DNA of 64,000 nt from contig JAMWFC010000082.1 of the NCBI GenBank assembly GCA_027475525.1, positions 1,364,001 to 1,428,000 on the forward strand, written 5' to 3'. The position numbers were made by a program, and so were the translations under genes. Shown here one piece after another: positions 62,761 through 64,000 of the stretch; position 1 is the first letter of the stretch; the number at the start of each line of letters is the position of its first letter. Origin of the DNA: Macrolepiota albuminosa. Its lineage: Eukaryota; Basidiomycota; Agaricomycetes; Agaricales; Agaricaceae. The notes below the pieces were generated by a model. That model was not told the DNA's origin, made no database searches, and was given only the letters and a program-made list of their open reading frames with translations.

Positions 62761-64000
62761 TCTGCTCTTTCAATTTTTTGATAGCCAAGCACACTAGAGG
62801 ATATTCAATAACATCAGAAACTAGCATCTCTCCTGTTAAGTTTGGAGCCTTTTCATTATTTTTAAGTGATTGCTCTCTCAACTGCCTTAATTGCAATGTA
62901 TCATTATTTGCAACTCAAGCAGAGAAAATGCCTCCTTTTTAATGCCTGTCAGGTCTCCTGGCAGCTTCTCTTTTTTCTCTCTAGCTTTCCATATAGCTTT
63001 TCTCTGTTCTAGTGCTGTATTCTATAGATTTGCTAGCATGTCTGCCACTTGTTCATTTGTCATGCCTTCTTTTCTATGTGCAAAGACTTCTCTTATGAAT
63101 CTGTGTTTTTCAGAGTTAAAATTTGGGGCTACTTCAAAGTTGAGGTCTACTAAAAGTGTGATTATGATTGCTTAGAGTCATAGTATAAGAAATCTCTTAG
63201 ACTGCTCAGAATAAAACAGATTCTATAAAATTTTTCTCCTGTTCAGACAGGATGAGAGCTCAAATATAATGAAGTCTATGATAAGTGGCTGTTGTGAAGA
63301 AAGTTTTCTTATGCTTTTTTTGACATAGCCACCTCACTCAAAGACCACACTCCGCTTCTCACTCATGCCTCATGACTTGCAGGCCAGCTCAATTTTTGCT
63401 GTCATGTAATTCTTTAGACTGTTCATCTATCCAGATGCTCATATAAGCAGCAGCTTGTATTAGTGTAAGAAAAATGTCTTCAATTTTTGCTGTCATGTGA
63501 CTATTTGTCTATCTAGATGCTTATATAAGCAGTAGACTACATCAGTTGTGGAACAATATCAACAAATAGATCTTGGACATGTCATGCTAGCAATGGCCTA
63601 TACAAACAAGTTACTAACATGCTTTGCAGCTATCTTTACATCATCTTCATTGATGAGTATAATATTCATTGCTTTCATCCACATAAGTGTCACAATCTTG
63701 ACACCAAGTTCAATCTGACACTTGACTTACTCCCTTTTCTTAAGATATGGCACTTGTAAAACGCGCCTACATCACATGGTCCAGCATGATTTTGCATGAC
63801 AATTACATGAAAATCTTAATAGCGCTCTAGATAGATGGAAAACAAGAATTGTGTTTGTGCAGTCTTGTAGATATAGTAGTAATTGAGGGCCCTGCACAAA
63901 CCAATTTTTGATTTATATCTTTTTGAAGACACTATTCAAGTAATACATACAAATTAACTACTTTTCCTATCCTTCACGTGTCCTGAAGCTTGTATACTTA
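62761..64000 (-). other. T8 connecting region and repeats at window end
   Basis: 62761-63175 probably encodes the eroded segment before RT (minus strand, many stops). At 63389 and 63480 a diverged module recurs about 91 bases apart (TCAATTTTTGCTGTCATGT ... ATATAAGCAG), each with a TATATAA-like box. No gene is recognised after 63176. Confidence 0.4.

Larger units (their letters stand above)
61031..64000 (-). mobile_element. T8: Ty1/copia element on minus strand, right end outside window
   Basis: 3' LTR at the left (61031-61392), polypurine tract (TCAGAGGGAG on the minus strand) just right of it, then RNase H and RT pieces reading leftward. It sits in the pre-integrase region of T7. Many stops; the RT motif is F-T-N-N. 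Gag and integrase would lie right of the window. Confidence 0.8.

Overview
The window looks like a repeat-rich block of an Agaricomycete (mushroom-type basidiomycete) genome. Short GT-AG introns of about 45-120 nt, an EBP2 ribosome-biogenesis gene, F-box genes, a ubiquitin-conjugating/F-box fusion and chromodomain Ty3/gypsy elements all point that way. No rRNA, tRNA or CRISPR array was recognised. I name the retroelements T1 to T8 for reference only.

Layout. 1-10252: T1, a nearly intact Ty3/gypsy element (gag, pol and a long third ORF) whose left end lies outside the window. 10253-19218: T2, a GC-rich chromovirus with two tandem protease domains and a Cys-rich antisense gene. 19219-29518: T3, another Ty3/gypsy element, also with a multi-exon antisense Cys-rich gene between pol and the 3' LTR. 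29519-32850: T4, an AT-rich Ty3/gypsy element. T1 to T4 each keep a 3' LTR; T2 and T4 show no 5' LTR, T3 keeps only a fragment, and T1 runs off the edge. Stacked insertions (T1 in T2 in T3 in T4) explain this best. 33405-47575: T5, a Ty1/copia element on the minus strand, split in its integrase by T6 (34222-44844), a relative of T1 with both LTRs and a 5-bp target duplication (gaaaa). 47576-50880: AT-rich repeats. 50880-57775: the only host gene island, with an F-box protein (-), an E2/F-box fusion (-) and EBP2 (+). 59340-64000: copia T7 (+), interrupted by copia T8 (-).

Function and decay. Only T1 looks potentially active. Its Pol is in frame with Gag behind a single UGA in the context UGA CUAG, and ORF3 follows a spacer with a good splice acceptor. 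T2 has YLDN in place of YLDD, T6 lacks the RT catalytic loop and the integrase core, T4 lacks the integrase core, and T8 has FTNN. Most stops are TGA at expected arginine (CGA) positions, as CpG-to-TpG mutation would give.

Quality caution. Six perfect tandem duplications, all with a period of exactly 77 bp, are scattered over 40 kb (10.1, 11.6, 13.4, 35.2, 48.1 and 49.1 kb). The shared period suggests unmerged k=77 assembly overlaps, so frame breaks at these places may not be biological.
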